Part shown: positions 9,271-19,993 of the stretch, piece by piece
Numbering within the stretch: the first letter of the stretch is position 1
How the letters are laid out: each line of letters starts with the position of its first letter
Origin: Basidiobolus meristosporus CBS 931.73
Lineage: Eukaryota; Basidiobolomycota; Basidiobolomycetes; Basidiobolales; Basidiobolaceae
DNA length: 23,228 nt
Reading direction: 5' to 3'
Assembly: GCA_002104905.1 (NCBI GenBank)
Contig: MCFE01000969.1
Location: forward strand, 1-23,228
The notes under the pieces: generated by a model
The model's input: the letters and a program-made list of their open reading frames with translations, nothing else
Databases searched by the model: none
What the model was told of the DNA's origin: nothing
Position numbers and translations under genes: made by a program

Positions 9271-10860
9271 GGAAGAGGGAGATGATGCCTGTTGGCAAAT
9301 GCAACACCCATTGCTGAGCAAGAAACATTTTGAGATTCTTGCCACCCAGTCCTCAAGTCTTGTCATCCCTTCATTCCTAGTAAGGATATCAGAATCCCAA
9401 GCCTCTGATATGACTTCCAGCACCGTCAAGAAATATCTGGAATCCCCAGTTGGGCCCCCTCCCAAGTTTCCAAACATCCAAAACCTGCATTTGGTAAACA
9501 ACCTCATCTACCAAAAGCAGCAGCTTTATATCCCAGACCTTGCCACCCAGCTAGACATCATTAAGTTTCAGCATGATTCAATGGCTGCAGGCCACTTTGG
9601 TAATGCCAAAACCTTGAATGCTATCAAAAGAGATTTCTGGTGGCCTAGAATGATAACTCTTATCAAAGAGTACATTCTGACTTGTGATATTTGCAACTGT
9701 GCAAAACCAGCCAGACACCAGCCCTATGGACTTCTTCAGCCCTTGCCTATCCCAGAACACCAATGGAGATCAATATATATGGACTTCATTACTGAACTCC
9801 CAGAGTCCTGTGGCTTCAATGCTATACATGTAGTGGCTGACTAGCTGACCAAGATGGCTCACTTTATCCCTTGCTGTAAGAACACTGATGTAAAAGAACC
9901 CGCTGCATTAGTCCTCAAGAACACTTTCCACCTTCATGGTATCCCCAGTGATATTGTGTCAGATGGAGGCCCAAAGTTTGTGTCCAAGTTTTGGAAACAC
10001 TTCATGCAATACCTTGGTGTTCAAGTCAAACTCTCCACTGCCTTCCATCCTCAATCTGATGGCCAGACTGAAAGAATCAACCTGATTCTAGAGCAATACC
10101 TCTGGTGCTATATCAATTACCAGCAAGACAATTGGATTTATCTACTCCCTGATGCTGAGTTTGCCTACAACAACTCAAGCCAAAGTGCAACCGGTTTTAC
10201 TCCATTCTATGCAAACTATGGATTCCACCCTCAATTTGATATCCAGATTCCAACAAACCCAATGAGCCCACATGTGGCTGAACATGCCCAAACAATCCAG
10301 GACATCCAGAATAACCTCAAGGAAGAGCTATCCTTAGCTCAGGAAAGCTACAAGAAATTTGCCAATCTAACATGGCATCCCAGCCCTGATCTTATTGAAG
10401 GAGATTCTGTATGGTTGCTCAGAAGAAACATCAGCACCAACCGCCCTTGTGACAAATTGGATTTCAAGAAACTTGGTCCCTTCAAGATCAAGAAGAGGCT
10501 TAGCCCTATAGTATATCAGCTATAGTTACCAGCAAGTATGAAAATCCATGATACTTTCCATTTGTCCCTCCTGGAGCCGTATTGTAGGAACACCTTGCTA
10601 AACCAGCAAGAAGCAAAGCCCCAAGCCATCCAGGTTGACCAACATCAAGAATTTGAAGTTAAACAGATTCTAGACTCCAAGTATATCCAGCCAAAGCTGT
10701 ACTACTTGATAGACTGGATTGGTTATGGTCCAAGTGACCAAACATAGGAACCAGCTACCCATCTCACTAATTGTCAAGAACTAGTTACCCAGTTCCACCA
10801 GCAATATCCTGCAAAACCTGCCCCAAAGGGAAACAGAGCTTTGCCTGGAAGAGGAGAATA
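9271..10860 (+). pseudogene. pol: Element B: integrase and chromodomain
   Basis: The HHCC zinc finger is present: H at about 9572, GHFGNAKTL, FWWPRM and LTCDIC. The catalytic core keeps D (YMDFITELP), D (VSDGGPKF) and E (DGQTERIN). TAG at 9842-9844 interrupts the core just before LTKMAHFIPC. A second TAG at 10523-10525 lies before the conserved IHDTFHLSLLEPY. The C-terminal chromodomain is clear: FEVKQILDSK, YYLIDWIGYGP, then TAG at 10745-10747 in place of the conserved W before EPA, and FHQQYPAKP. Chromodomains of this class direct insertion to heterochromatin. The frame ends at 10858-10860 directly against the 3' LTR. Confidence 0.92.
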
Positions 10861-10861
10861 G

Positions 10862-11390
10862 TGTCATGATCACATGACAACCATGAACACCCATGCCAAG
10901 TTTCAGCTTCCTAGCTCAATTTCTAAGAGATTCCTTCTGGAACCTTCTACCACCTTCCAGAAAGTTCTTGACCATTCCATACCATTAATACACAATGGAA
11001 CATTCCATGGAAGCTTCCCATTGTATTTTTCATAGTCCAGTACCATATATGGAGATACCAGGTCACATGACTTAGTCACATGATCAGGTGAACCAATCCA
11101 TTTCCCCATCCTGTCTTAGTGCCTTGCCTTCTATATTATTATCCCCAGCACTGGTGCTGTGCCTCACCCCACAACCCCATTAGTATTAGCTAATATCACT
11201 TGGCATCCATATAGCCTAAAAGTACATATATTCCTATCCCCCCTTAACTATTTCTCAGTCTGATGAACACAGGTCTTGAATAAACTGCCTTGCCTTGGAA
11301 ATCTGCCTTGCCTTGTTGATCCACACCTAAGTCCTTTCCTGGTCCTGCCTTGCTTAGCTCTACTCTCCTGCCTTGTGTCTATTCATAACA
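10862..11390 (+). repeat. Element B 3' LTR and preceding polypurine tract
   Basis: The LTR runs TGTCATGATC to ATTCATAACA. The purine-rich GGAAGAGGAGAATAG at 10847-10861 just upstream is the likely plus-strand primer. AATAAA lies at about 11278-11283. It is one base longer than the 5' LTR. Its CCATATATGG box is perfect. Confidence 0.92.
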
Positions 11391-11788
11391 GGATTCCTAT
11401 TTTTGGAGATTTGCCAATTCCCTTGCAAGTATTGTGGCCCCTTCAACTGATATTTAAAAGAAAATCAACACCTCCAAGTGCAACATAGCCTCTGAGACTG
11501 CCTTTCAAATGCTTAAGACTGAACTTGCTAAGCTCCCAAGCTTAAGAATGCCAGACTTCAGAAAAGATATTACTCTGTGCAAAGATGCTTCACAATATGC
11601 AATGATGTAGTACTGAAACAAGAACATGATGGAAAGGACTACCCAGTGGCATTCAAGTCCAAGAGGTTGAACTTGGCACAACAACACCATCCAGCGCATG
11701 AGAAGGAGATACTTGCCACAATACACTGCATGAAGACTTGGAGAAGCTACATTGAAGGAGTCAGGTGCACTGTGATAATTGATCATTC
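11391..11788 (+). pseudogene. pol: Element C: RT thumb and RNase H, N-terminal part
   Basis: The sequence opens in the RT connection region (FANSLASIVAPSTDI), with a TAA inside. It then reads AFQMLKTELAKLPSLRMPDF and ITLCKDASQYAM, the first RNase H strand with its catalytic D in DAS. A frame change follows, then VLKQEHDGKDYPVAFKSKRL, HPAHEKEILATIHCMKTWRS with the catalytic E, and VIIDHS. It breaks immediately after DHS at LTR alpha and continues at 12362. Two stops and one frameshift disable it. Confidence 0.85.
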
Positions 11789-12361
11789 TGTGGTGGTGTA
11801 GAGGAACTTCTGGGAGATGCCACTCAACTCAAGGTGTGTGAGGTGACTGATGGGTGCTATAACCTCTTGGTCCAAAGTGATGATGTCTTTGTCAATATGT
11901 CACTATTGTAAAAGCACTTGCTTCACTATCTTCCTAGGTGCTCCAAGTGTCTCCAAAGATCTTGTATGTCTTGTGCACTACCCTGAACAGCTCCTAGATG
12001 GCAGGTCTGAGGTATCACTGTTGAAGGTAGGTGCAGTGATGAACTGCTAATCAGTGAGGGAGAAGTGTTACTGATAGACAAGATGATCTATCAATGAGGG
12101 ATTGACTTCCCTTAAATACTTTTCTGGATTGCCAAGTGTTCCCTAATAACAAGATTCTAGAAGATTCCAGGCATCAGTGGAATTCTGGGTGACATCACTC
12201 TGAGCTAAAAATACTCCAAGAAGGTCCTGAAAGGTTCTAAAAGGCACAGCATATCAAGCCAATCAAGGATCAGTAGTCTGAAATCTGTGTGAAGTAGTGA
12301 TACCATATATGCTATTGAAATATATAAACTTGTCTGTGGGAGGTATGTTTACCCTACCACA
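11789..12361 (-). repeat. Solo LTR, family alpha, copy 2
   Basis: Reverse complement of 19-822 without the 230-bp extra segment. On the minus strand it starts TGTGGTAGGG at 12361 and ends CACCACCACA at 11789, with a TATA-like TATTTAAGGG in the middle. It splits the RNase H of element C just after the DHS codons. Exact target duplications are not seen (CATTC left, AAACC right), perhaps through decay. Orientation is antisense to the host element. Confidence 0.85.
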
Positions 12362-13605
12362 AAACCTCACTCAAGCATATTTACTCAGCAGGTACTATCC
12401 AGAAGAATGACAAGATGGAGCTAATACATTCAGCAATTAGACTTGGAGATTGTCTACTTCCCTGGGCAAAACATCAGGGTTGCCAATGACTTATCAAGAC
12501 TGAAATAAGTTCCACAACTCAACTTGGTGCATCAACCAGATTAACCTAGCTTAATACTAAAGTACTTGGAGGACCAAGCCATTCCTGATGAGGTGGATGA
12601 AGAGATCATGAAGATAATCCAGGATGAAGTCAGCAAGTTTGTGGTACAGGATAAAACACTCTGCTAAATACTTATGAAAGCCCTATAGCCCATTGCCCTT
12701 ATATTGCTTGCCTAGATTTAATACATAAGCTACACAACAGATATGGACATTTTTGAATTGAAGGAACCTATAGCATTGTGAAAGAAACAAGATATTGAGA
12801 AGCTAATAAGAACATGCCCATGTTGCCAAATCAACCAAAGTCAACCACAGATAATTGCTGAACTCCTTCCTCTGGAGCCTGTCAGACCATTTGAGAGATG
12901 GGAAATTGAGTGTATTGGAAGACTGCCAAACACCAGGAAATGCAACCATTGGATCCTGCTAGCAATCAACCATGCCGCTAAATGGCAAGTGGCCAAAGCT
13001 GTACCTATAGCCAGTAAACAGGAAGTTGCAAGCTTCATCTACCAATAAATCCTTATGAAATTTGGATGCCCTGTAAAGATTTTATCCAAAAGAGGAGCAA
13101 ACTCTATGGCAAAGAAATTGGAAGCATTCCTCAAAATGCAGTAGATCATACACTAGAAGAACTTGGCATATCACCCCAGTACTAATGGAGTCACTGAGTG
13201 GTTCAATGGATTTTTTGGAAAAGTGCTGACAAAATTTGAAAGTGGAGCTGTCAGTATATATGATGAGTATATGGAGCAAGCACCTTTTGCGTGCAGAGTC
13301 AGAGCTCACAACACCACCCAACAGTTGCCATTTTACTTGGTGTATGGATGTGAACCAAGAATTCCAGAAGATCTCACACAACCAAAGCTTACAGATGCCT
13401 CAGAAGATGAACTAGGTCAGCCAAGTAGATACCAACAGCTGGGACAAAGATCATCAGAGAATGTCCATTGGCAACTTACCAACAAGTGCACAAACATGAG
13501 AATATCCCAACAGACAAAGCATATCAAGGCACACTCAAGCTTGCAAGGCTTCTTGACACTACTAAACCAACAAGCTTTTAGTGTAACAAGAAAAGATAAT
13601 TAGGA
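12362..13605 (+). pseudogene. pol: Element C: RNase H end and integrase
   Basis: After LTR alpha the RNase H tail resumes as FTQQVLSRRMTRWS, stop, YIQQLDLEIVYFPG and VANDLSRLK. Integrase follows: the zinc finger end DIEKLIRTCPCCQ (near 12790-12835) and a core with PFERWEIECIGRLP, NHWILLAINHAAKW and AVPIASKQEVASFIY. Then come a stop, ILMKFGCPVKILSKRGAN, two more stops, and LAYHPSTNGVTEWFNG. The first catalytic D is E (WEIEC) and the second is K (LSKRG); only the glutamate in VTEW remains. The C-terminal part, up to KDN at 13603, includes PFYLVYGCEPRIPEDL. It is inactive. Confidence 0.88.
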
Positions 13606-13633
13606 GACCCCTCTCCACTTTAGTAGGGGAGAA

Positions 13634-13990
13634 TGTTATGGTCTACTGCTTGAATGACTGAGTTAGATAATTTTTTAGTCAAATTAACTAGCTTGATTTT
13701 AGCTTATCAGTATATCAGTGTTATCTAGCAAATCAGTAGTAATTGTCAGCCAATCCTTATTGCACAGAAATAGATAATTAAAGCAGGATCTAACTGGGTA
13801 ATGGTGATGCAACTGAAGGAGTTATGAGCCACAGCCTACATTAGAAAATACAAGTAGTTGGCAATTGATCTGCAATAATGCATATAAGGAGCTGCTCAAA
13901 CCTCAATACATATTGGTTCAAGTTTTGATGAATAAAATACATGGCAAAGCTTCCTATTCCTCTACAACTTTTACATCAAGACTTTTAACA
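13634..13990 (+). repeat. Element C 3' LTR and polypurine tract
   Basis: A 357-bp LTR with matching inverted ends TGTTA and TAACA. It directly follows the purine tract AGTAGGGGAGAA (13622-13633), the normal plus-strand primer site, 29 bp after the integrase stop. TATAAGG lies at 13883-13889 and AATAAA at 13931-13936. No second copy of this LTR is recognised in the window. Confidence 0.8.
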
Positions 13991-14544
13991 CAATCATGTC
14001 CTATGTTTGTGTTCATTCAATGGCTATTGTCTCTACCTCTCACCATCTACCTTCTAACCCAGCAAATGATTTTAATTATCACAAACTCAATTCATGTAGG
14101 CTCAGTTGAGTCTATAGTTGTAGCTCATTTGGGCAATTATGCCATAGTTTATTTGCTGGTTCCTGTATGTCCTGGTCTTCTACCAGCCCTGCTAGGTCTA
14201 ACACTTCATTAACTGGTTTTTGCAATAAATTCTAGTAATAATCAAGTGCATTTTCTTGAACCCTGCTGATTGCAATATGCCACAACCTCTTGGTGTGCCT
14301 TTCAGTATTAGAAAAGTTCACTTTAGGCATTGTACTTCTTGTTTGAGTTCTTGATATTAATGCTTTGTCTGTAAATGAGATCTAATGGAGGCAGTGGCAC
14401 ACAAATTTTCCTACTCTGCAAGCTCATCTACCTCATTAGAGTGTAGCTCAACTAGCACTTTTTCCAACTCTTGTGAGAACAGCTGTTGTCTTTTTAGTAA
14501 TTCTCCTTTGCTAACATAGAATTAGCCAATCTGGGCTGCCAATG
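13991..14544. other. Gap between elements C and D
   Basis: No recognisable domain. A short minus-strand stretch near 14510-14410 reads GELLKRQQLFSQELEKVLVE, helix-like and coding-like, but joins nothing known. It takes the place of the integrase C-terminus of element D, which breaks near 14545. An open frame on the plus strand (13865-14212) is hydrophobic and unrecognised. Confidence 0.4.
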
Positions 14545-14860
14545 CTAGGAGGTAACAGCCACTTAGTTACTCCATCAGTGCTGGGGTGATATGCCATAGT
14601 TTTCAGATGTTTGATCTGCTGCATTTCCAGGTAAGCTTTGAATGCCTTTGCTATAAACTTTGCTCCTCTATTGGATAAAATCTCTACAGGGCATGAGGGC
14701 AATAGGCAATAAGACTTCCATGGACAATTTGGTAAAGTGTTTGATCCTGTACCACAAATTTGGTGGCTTTGTCCCATATAATTTTCTTGATATATTCATT
14801 CACCCCATCATGAATGGCTTGATTTTACAAGTACTTTGGTTATAGGCCAGGTAAATCTGA
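14545..14860 (-). pseudogene. pol: Element D: integrase fragment
   Basis: The minus strand encodes PVEILSNRGAKFIAKAFKAY and IKHLKTMAYHPSTDGVTKWL, the part of a gypsy integrase core around the second catalytic acid. The expected SDRG is SNRG, so the second aspartate is asparagine, and VER/TEW is TKW, so the glutamate is lost. The zinc finger and the first aspartate are not recognised. The sequence leaves the integrase family after WL, so the C-terminus is gone. The closest relative in the window is element C. Confidence 0.75.
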
Positions 14861-15413
14861 TTCATGCACCAGGTTAAGTTGTGCAACTTGTTCTAGTCCT
14901 GATAAGGCACCAGCAAACATATTATTTCTCACAGGGCAGTAGACAATATCCAAGTGAAGTTGCTGAATATGTTCACTCCATCTTGTCATTTTTGAAGATA
15001 GTACCTTCTAATTGCATATACACTTGAGAGAAGCATGATCAGTCTTCACAGTGCACCTGACTCATTCAATGTAGCTTCTCCACGTCTTTGGGCAGTGTAT
15101 TCTGGCAAGCATCTTCTTCTTGAGCATTAGATGGTTGTGTTCTGCAGAGTTCAGTTTCCTAGATTCAAAGCAACTGGGTATTCCTTACCTTCATGCTCAT
15201 GTCACAGTATTACACCAATAACATAATCCAAAGTGTCTGTGAAGAGAGTTGACCTTTTCTGAAGCCTGGTATTCTTATGCTGGGCATCTTGGCATGTTCA
15301 TTCTTGATCATCTTAAATGCAGTTTTGCAGGCAATATTCCACATTAAAGTGTTGCCTCTCCTGAGTATATCAGTGAAAGGGGATGTAATACTTGCAAAGC
15401 ACTTTACAGAACA
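14861..15413 (-). pseudogene. pol: Element D: RNase H remnant
   Basis: Recognisable but in several frames: LFTDTLDYVIGVIL followed by a stop and HEHEGKEYPVA, then an ATLNESGAL stretch, and WILSTAL. The first motif keeps the RNase H D but has TDTLD instead of TDASD. The equivalent in element C is CKDASQYAM and QEHDGKDYPVA. Many stops and frameshifts; no continuous frame over about 40 codons. Confidence 0.6.
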
Positions 15414-16110
15414 CTAACTATAGGAAACCATTCTGAGAAATGATCTGAGTCCTAAAATGTTGTAGGGCTGTTTCAGATTTTTGATAACTTCCACTTTCTT
15501 GGTATCCAAGATCAAAGCTGAGCATGTCACTCTATGTCCTAGATGCTCAATGCATTCCCTCAAGAGCCCATAATTGGCTAGCTTGTTATATAGCTTGTTC
15601 TCTCTTAGATCCTTTGAGACCTGTTCAATGTGCACTAAGTGGTTCACTTCTGTGTTGATGTACAGCAATATGTTATCTAGGTACATTGTCACAAGCTTGC
15701 CTAATAACTCCCAGAAGGCAGTCTGCATCAGGGTCATGAATGTTGTTAGGGCATTGGCAAGGCCAAAACTCATAATTAAGTACTTGCAATGCTCATCCTG
15801 GATCTTGAATGCTGTCTTTGGGATACCTTCTGGTTTCACCCTAATCTGGTTGTATCCTCACAGGAGGTCAATCTTGCTGAATATGGTGTTTCTATTTAGT
15901 TGGTCCAATAGCTCATCAATCCAGGGTATGGGGTATATATTCTTTACAGTAGCTGAGCTGAAGGCTCTGTTTTGAATGCAAATCCTAAGTGCACCATCCT
16001 ACTCTGTGACAAAATGCATTAGTGCTCCCCAAGTCAACATGTAGGCTCTTATATATCCTTGCTCCAATAAATTATCTATATGTCTCTTCATCTCTTCCAA
16101 CTCCAATAGA
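15414..16110 (-). pseudogene. pol: Element D: reverse transcriptase
   Basis: The N-terminal part near 16110-15845 reads LLELEEMKRHIDNLLEQGYI, then NIYPIPWIDELLDQLNRNT and IFSKIDLL, stop, GYNQIRVKPEG. The open segment 15839-15414 follows: IPKTAFKIQDEHCKYLIMSF, GLANALTTFMTLMQ and VTMYLDNILLYI, then the thumb up to LRSFLRMVSYS. YLDD is YLDN, so the last catalytic aspartate is lost, while the first (KIDL) is kept. MPFGLTNAP has become MSFGLANAL. A Ty3/gypsy RT beyond doubt, non-functional. Confidence 0.88.
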
Positions 16111-16760
16111 CTCATTCTCTAAGGTGTCTTACTTGCCCAAGAGCTGTCTCTGGTGTAAATAGCATGATACACACTCCTGACTGGTGGTTGGCATATAAGC
16201 ACTTCTGCAAACACATCTGATTATACTTCAAGAGAGTCCAAACTTGGTGGGTAACTATGATAGAGGAATCACGCTGTAATTTTGATATGAGAAACATCTG
16301 TGTAACTTTCCTAAGTGCTCTAAAGAACTATGTCCTGTTAAGCTCACTTGTGTCCAACACACCTGAGCTGACCAAGTTGAAGTCCAGTCTGGCAGGTAGC
16401 AGCTCAAAGGTATGAATGCCTTTTTGGATCTGAGTGCTATGGTTTCTCCAATTGACTGATGGATCACAGTTAATTAACCATGATTTTCCAATGACCAGGT
16501 CAAATTTGCAGTTTCTAAACACATGCCTGTGAATCTTCTCATTGGCCATGCACTTCAGTCTTACCAGCTGAGTAATTTGAATGTTTAAATGAGAGTTCCA
16601 ATCTGCTACTGAGACTGAAGAAGATTTCATAGGCTCTGAGTTGATTCAAGCTTTCAAGGCACACTGTTCTGACATTTATTTGGTTGCTGCTCTTGAGTCA
16701 ACCATTATCTTGGCAAGTGGTGCATTAATTACCACTTTCAGGTTTATTAGCATCCCTGAG
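16111..16760 (-). pseudogene. Element D: protease region
   Basis: The minus strand near 16730-16690 encodes APLAKIMVDSRAATK, in which the protease DSGA motif has become DSRA. It continues through two stops to the open segment 16630-16328, containing FDLVIGKSWLINCDPSVNWR, the typical C-terminal protease motif (LG..WL....P.I.W). The remainder toward the RT is not recognisable. No Gag was found to the right of 16760. Confidence 0.7.
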
Positions 16761-16860
16761 CTTGAGATCATGTGGGATAGGTATTGTTATAAGTCTTTAT
16801 ATAAGAGTTGTAGAGGAATTGGGAGTTTAGTTTGTATTGTATTTACTCAAACTTGAATTA

Positions 16861-19660
16861 ATTTTTATCAAGGTTCTAGCAGTTCCTTATATACAATGTG
16901 CCAGATCAATTGCTGACTAGATACAATTGTATTTCCTGATGTAGGTTTTGGCTGCTGACTCATTAGATTGCATCATCATCACCCAGTGAGATCCTACTCA
17001 ATCACTTTACGGCTTTTATGTGTGATACTTGCAAAGTTGCTTTATACCTTGTCTAGCTGGTAACATATGCATCCTGCAAATATATGCCTGGTTGCCACCA
17101 CTTTTGCCATGAAAACCACCTTAATATCTGCAATAGATTGTTAGTATTTGGATAATATATTCCTTCTCCCAGCTGGATTCTAATTTTGATTATAGGTGTA
17201 CTCTGGCACTTGTTTGAGTATATTCAATATTGAATGGTGTAGACACTGGCTTATGACCAAGAGAAGCCAGGCATAATTTGGTAAAGTTGTCCTAATAAAA
17301 TCTAGGTGCATGTGGCACCCAATCCTACTTTGCATTACTTAACTCAAAACTCACCCATAAGGGCTGTTTAGCTTGATGCCAAGGCCATAGATGAAACCAT
17401 GTGCACATCTGTCATTATCATTTCCCACTCTTCCTGGCTGTCCTCCACTTGCTAACTATGGTAGTACCTGCCACTGACTTATCTTCCTATCCCTCCACAT
17501 ATTTACACTGTAGTAAACTCTCAAAGATTAAGCTAGAAACAATATTCTCCACACCAAGCATGATGGAGTGCTGATTAAGTACAGTAGCAGCAGATATCTA
17601 CACAATTGCATTATGCTTGTGGCATGGCTGCTCAAATTGTATCACAAATTGCTTGTAAAAAAGCAGCAGATGTATTAAGCTGGCATTGGTGATCTGCCTC
17701 TTGATAAGTATTTCAGCAATGTTAAGATACAATCTTCATTGCTTCTAATGTACTCTTGTTAGAAATGGTTTCAGAAGGCCATTTAAATGAGTACAATATT
17801 GAGTTCATCCAGTCCCTGCATTTTTATTGTTGCATATGAGTATCAGTATTGATTGGAGCCTATGCAAAGTACCTTGAGTAGGTGATACTCTGTAATGCCC
17901 TGTCAATTCTTTCAAACTTGCATGGTATTGTTAAGGACTTGTTAAGCTTAAAATGTTCCATGTAAAACTTGATCATTAGTATAGGGATATTGCTGAAACA
18001 CAAATGCATTGCTTCCAGTGGAAGGCTTTTGTTACAACTGATACTAGTGGGACTACCATTTTACTTCTGCTCTGACACTGTAAGATAGGTGCCAAATTCA
18101 CATTGATACAAATTGGTGGCTACCAGGATTTCCTTGTAGAGTACTTGCTTAATTAGATTGCACTAAATGCCAAGGCAAAATCAGGGTCATAAATACTTTG
18201 AAAGTAGCCCTTGCTTCCTAACTGTTTACAATGTTTGCATCAAGGATGTTAGAAAAGTTTGTGCCTGATTGATACTGATTGCAGTGCTCTATAGATTAAG
18301 AATATTTCTGAGAATGCATGAACTTCTGTGGATGGAATATTATGGAATATATCTGGAGTGATTAGTGCTTTCCTCCAATGATGGTGGATATCTGACAAGT
18401 TATGTACCTTGTAATGGTGGCATTTTTGGATTTGGAAGCCATGCAACTGTAAACACATGCAGGTACAGCATGATCTCTGGGTCATATGTGGTTACTGGTT
18501 TTTCAGATGTCCATTTGTAGCAAGTTTATGGTAGGTTATATCCTAGAATGACTTGACTAGAAGTAGTAAGCTCTCAAAGCCAGTTTGCAAGATGCATACC
18601 AAAAAAGGTTTTTACAGTTGTGTCTTCAAGATTTTGAGTAGATAGTAAGATATTATTATAGGTTTAGCATTCAAAGTTTAAGTTAAAACAACACATTAAC
18701 AATTATGATCTGTATATACATGGTTTATTCTTAATAATGCAAAAAAAATTCTCTTAGATGAAAAGCTATACTTTTACACATGGACAATAGTTACAAAAAT
18801 TAGTTGTAGTTAGTTCCAAATGTTTATACATTGTAAAATCTGATATCCAAAATATTGTTGCTTAGTTAGTGTCATTAGGTGGTTACTTTTAAAAGACATA
18901 GCATGTTAGACAATACTAAATGCCATACACATAATAAGTTATGTGAGATTAAAACTGGTATGATGGAGCTGTAGATATGGAATACTATCAAAAATATTAT
19001 CAATACATATGATGTATCATATTAATACAAATCAATTAGATATATTGGAGTCTTTTACTTAATGTATTAATGATGAATACATTTTTATTTCTGAGCCATG
19101 CTTTTTAATTTAAATCACCTATCAACTGAAGTATAATTTATCTGTTTTCAGTAGTATCCTATAATAACAATGGAAGAAACTGTGGTTTGTTTAATCCACC
19201 TTACTAGAATTGCCAAATTAATAAAAATGGTCAAGAAACTCTACAAAAAATTTAAAATAAGGACAATTGTTACTCAAATGTAATTATGAAACCAGTAAAG
19301 TTTGAGATTTTTTCTAAAGTTTGGCAAAGTTACACAAAACTAAGGCTCTTGCCAAAGTCACCATAAAAATGTGCAACAGTGGAAACACTTATTGAATGAT
19401 GGATTTTATGGGTTTGCTTGCTTGGGGTGGGGTTTGGTTTGATGTTGGTATATATATGGGTTAATGCAGCTGGCAATTGGGGTGTAACTGAAGCTTTGAC
19501 TGAAATAAGTCAATTAGTGTGGATGAATTGTAAGAGAAAGATTGAGGTAGGTAGTAGGAAGTATGAACAAGAGACAATCCATATACACAAATGTAGGATA
19601 TGATTGAGTGTCTGGGATTCAAAAATGAGAAAATTGGCAGAAGATCAATCAAAAGCCACT
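16861..19660. other. AT-rich stretch without recognisable genes
   Basis: About 2.8 kb with no domain, LTR or long frame on either strand. The longest open frames are under 80 codons and look random. AT content rises between about 18600 and 19420, with many poly-A/T runs. It contains one member of a diverged repeat pair (17004-17097). It may be old decayed repeats or intergenic host DNA. Confidence 0.6.
17004..17097 (+). repeat. Diverged direct repeat, copy 1
   Basis: This 94-bp stretch aligns without gaps to 20567-20660 at about 74% identity by eye (70 of 94). On the minus strand both copies encode a similar short peptide pattern (N-x-A-x-x-C-[KR]-M near the start). Family unknown. Confidence 0.6.
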
Positions 19661-19666
19661 TATGCA

Positions 19667-19993
19667 TCATTTTGATGAAATATTTGACAGAATCTGTTGA
19701 GTAAACTGGTGTGCAATTAGCTTTCCATGGCCTTTACATGGTGTCCTAATGGGATCAATATCTCTAAGCTGCAGGACTCTAATCTGTGATGGCCTTTTAA
19801 CAGGAGCATCATATCTATTGCTTTTAGGGCTTCCTGGCAGCCTGATGTTTCTTTGCTGCTTACTTTCAGCTTTCTATACTGCTTGCGATGGGCTCCTGAG
19901 AAAGCCATTAGTTTGTATCACTACCAGATCCTTCAGTGGAACTGAGACTGAGTACCTTTTTTGTTGCACTAAGTATTTTTCTTTACTGGATGC
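19667..19993 (-). pseudogene. Weak coding-like remnant, unidentified
   Basis: A minus-strand frame of 109 codons with a single internal TAG (19874-19876), ending in TGA at 19667. It reads for example NIRLPGSPKSNRYDAP and SQIRVLQLRDIDPIR, basic and proline/serine-containing, with no family recognised. A second coding-like stretch lies just upstream in another frame (GQVIAQREKVLAKNMKED, near 20060-20000). It may be a piece of a decayed transposon or host gene, or chance. Hence the low confidence. Confidence 0.25.

Larger units (their letters stand above)
5477..11390 (+). mobile_element. Element B: complete but decayed Ty3/gypsy chromovirus
   Basis: This is a 5.9-kb element with paired LTRs (5477-6004 and 10862-11390), a leader, Gag, PR, RT, RNase H, INT and a chromodomain, ending in a polypurine tract. 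Domain order and chromodomain identify it as a chromovirus. The LTRs differ at about 21 substitutions and one indel by eye, about 96% identity, so the insertion is not recent. The reading frame is broken by at least eight in-frame stops and three frameshifts, so it should be immobile unless supplied with proteins in trans. The flanks do not show a target duplication (TCCTG left, GGATT right) and belong to different elements, A and C. Confidence 0.93.
11391..13990 (+). mobile_element. Element C: 3' part of a Ty3/gypsy element
   Basis: The RT thumb, RNase H, integrase and 3' LTR of a second gypsy family on the plus strand. The 5' half is missing: coding sequence starts abruptly at the right end of element B. 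It is interrupted by alpha LTR copy 2 at 11789-12361. Motifs such as QEHDGKDYPVA in RNase H match HEHEGKEYPVA in element D, so C and D are one family. No chromodomain is visible after the integrase. Confidence 0.85.

Noticed and set aside
6810-10747. TAA and TAG inside element B as a sign of stop-to-glutamine recoding
   Set aside because: Several stops replace residues other than Gln by family comparison (the Trp before EPA; probably Lys after LTQ and Glu after YQL), and there are frameshifts as well. Simple decay explains it.
13865-14212. 115-codon plus-strand hydrophobic frame as a membrane protein gene
   Set aside because: It begins inside the element C LTR and runs across its end; no family recognised, so it is probably accidental.
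18249-18485. 78-codon minus-strand frame as a gene
   Set aside because: Cys/His-rich but without ordered spacing or recognised family; expected by chance in this length of DNA.
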